DNA of 6,816 nt from NCBI GenBank assembly GCA_947451875.1, contig CANGBE010000078.1, forward strand, positions 1 through 6,816, given 5' to 3'. Shown one piece after another: positions 5,699 to 6,816 of the stretch. The DNA comes from Sphingomonadaceae bacterium (GTDB taxonomy: Bacteria; Pseudomonadota; Alphaproteobacteria; Sphingomonadales; Sphingomonadaceae). The translations under genes and the position numbers were made by a program. Position 1 is the first letter of the stretch; each line of letters starts with the position of its first letter. A model generated the notes under the pieces. That model saw only the letters and a list, made by a program, of their open reading frames with translations. It did not search any database and was not told the origin of the DNA.

Positions 5699-6742
5699 AT
5701 GGCAATCACTCCAACCGACGAATCCAACCTGCTACTCCCCCTGTTCGAAGGCATTTTCGAGGAGCCGGTGTGGGAGACCTTCCTGCGCCGCCTCGCCTTG
5801 CGGACCGGGGCGGACCGGGTGCGGCTGACGGTGCAGAACTCCGCCGCGCCTAATCAGACGCCGATGCGTCGCCGCGTGCTGGCGGACCGGCTGGCCCGGC
5901 AGACTGATGCAGGTGAGCCGGAAGCGTTCGATGCCCGCATCTATTCAGCGCTCCGACCAAACCGGGTCTATTTGCTCGACGAAATCCGCGACTTTGACCG
6001 CCCGGCGGAGCGCGCCGCCCAAACTGAAGCCCTCGCCGCCGCGCGCGTCGACGATGCCCGCCTGATCCGCGTATCCGGGCGCGGCGATCTTCATGCCTGG
6101 ATCGTACTGCTAAGCGAACGGACGGTATTCGGCGCAGCCGATTCGGCCCTCCTCACCGCCCTCGCCCCAGCGGTTGCAACCGCGCTCGAACTGTTCGCGG
6201 CGATCGGCGGGCTAAGACTGCGCGCTGATACCGCCCGCGATACATTGGCCCTGCTGGGCATCGAGCAGGAAATTCTGGATCACTCAGGCCATCCACTCGG
6301 CGAACTGGCGCGCACTGGCACCTTTGCGCCATCACCGTCGCAGGCACTGAGCGAAGCCTGTACTGCCCTCGCCGAAGCCCCCACCGACAAACGCCAGCTT
6401 ATACATAGCGATGGCCGCGATCTGCTGCTACGCCCCGCTGGCCGCAGTCGGGAAGGATTGTCGCATCCAGCGGCGGTGATAGCGATGCAACGGATCGGGC
6501 TGCGCGAAAACGCCTCAGCCAGTGAAGCAGTTCTGGCGCGACAGTTTGGTCTCTCCGCCTGCGAGGCCGCTCTGGCCGGATCGCTCAGCCGGGGCGTGCC
6601 TTTAATCGAGGCCGGACGGACACTGCAACTGACGCCGGAAACAACCCGGAACTACAGCAAGCGGATCTATGCCAAGACCGGCACCAGCGGGCAGGCAGAC
6701 CTTGTCCGGCTGGTGCTAAACAGCCTTGCGCCCTTAGCCTAA
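5699..6742 (+). CDS. LuxR-type helix-turn-helix transcriptional regulator
   Basis: A 347-residue cytosolic protein, likely a DNA-binding regulator. The C-terminus (about 279-343) is a GerE/LuxR-type HTH: LSACEAALAGSLSRG (285-299, with the conserved Glu as E289), then a turn and a recognition-helix region in LTPETTRNYSKRIYAKTG (311-328), where TRNYSKRIYAKTG replaces the common TVxxHxxxIxxKLG. The first 270 residues are Ala/Leu/Arg-rich and match no domain I can name; a GAF- or PAS-like fold is possible. There is no receiver domain, ATP-binding motif, transmembrane segment or clear acyl-homoserine-lactone domain. The ATG at 5699 has GGGAG 8 nt upstream and is preferred; an in-frame ATG at 5684 lies inside the palindrome, lacks a ribosome site and would add five residues. 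It is divergent from cysD, 80 nt away, so it may control the sulfate operon and itself; the target is inferred from position only. Confidence 0.85.
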   Translation: MAITPTDESNLLLPLFEGIFEEPVWETFLRRLALRTGADRVRLTVQNSAAPNQTPMRRRVLADRLARQTDAGEPEAFDARIYSALRPNRVYLLDEIRDFDRPAERAAQTEALAAARVDDARLIRVSGRGDLHAWIVLLSERTVFGAADSALLTALAPAVATALELFAAIGGLRLRADTARDTLALLGIEQEILDHSGHPLGELARTGTFAPSPSQALSEACTALAEAPTDKRQLIHSDGRDLLLRPAGRSREGLSHPAAVIAMQRIGLRENASASEAVLARQFGLSACEAALAGSLSRGVPLIEAGRTLQLTPETTRNYSKRIYAKTGTSGQADLVRLVLNSLAPLA

Positions 6743-6816
6743 CGCCTTCTCAGCATCGGCAATTTCGGCGCGCAGCCACATTGTTTCGCTGAGGTTCTGC
6801 CCGCCCCCGCGCGCCA
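6734..6816 (-). CDS. Unrecognised protein, C-terminal 26 residues
   Basis: An open frame enters from the right edge and ends at TAA (6734-6736). It reads 26 residues beginning ARGGGQNLSETMW and ending in LRAEIADAEKALG, with third codon positions mostly G or C as in the neighbouring genes. The end is rich in charged residues and Ala with regular spacing, which suggests a helix or the end of a coiled coil. I do not recognise the family. Its stop overlaps the tail of the LuxR-type gene, with 9 bp shared in opposite directions. The call rests on frame openness, codon bias and the sensible tail-to-tail layout, so it is moderate. Confidence 0.55.
   Translation of the reverse strand, partial: ARGGGQNLSETMWLRAEIADAEKALG

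Overview
The window is GC-rich, tightly packed chromosomal DNA and looks like an alphaproteobacterium, most likely a sphingomonad or Erythrobacter-type organism. The clues are the fused cysNC sulfate-activation gene, the style of the LuxR-type regulator (C-terminal NYSKRIYAKTG region) and the AAHS-like transporter. That placement is from recalled family resemblance, not a search. No RNA genes, insertion sequences, CRISPR arrays or phage genes were seen, and no gene looks broken.

Layout. (1) 1-270, minus: N-terminal 90 residues of an MFS transporter, probably aromatic acid:H+ symporter type, running off the left edge. (2) 271-464: divergent intergenic region with small inverted repeats. (3) 465-1319, plus: purU, formyltetrahydrofolate deformylase. 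(4) 1326-5618, minus: a four-gene run read from right to left, cysD, cysNC, cysQ and an SDR oxidoreductase. Its genes are joined by a 1-nt overlap and gaps of 11 and 14 nt, so it is almost certainly one transcript. (5) 5619-5698: a short divergent control region with a perfect 14-bp palindrome. (6) 5699-6742, plus: a LuxR-type regulator. (7) 6734-6816, minus: the last 26 codons of an unrecognised gene that overlaps the regulator tail to tail.

How the genes work together. CysD and the CysN half of CysNC form GTP-driven ATP sulfurylase (sulfate to APS). The CysC half phosphorylates APS to PAPS. CysQ hydrolyses the PAP left when PAPS is used, which prevents its toxic build-up. The operon is thus a complete sulfate activation and PAP recycling module; no PAPS or sulfite reductase lies in the window. 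The SDR at its end is unexplained and lacks the usual catalytic serine. PurU releases formate and THF from 10-formyl-THF and belongs to one-carbon balance.

The most interesting points are the palindrome between cysD and the regulator gene, which also contains the regulator's Shine-Dalgarno sequence; the idea that this regulator controls the sulfate operon; and the serine-less SDR inside that operon. I found no clearly new multi-gene system: most of the window is recognisable metabolism.
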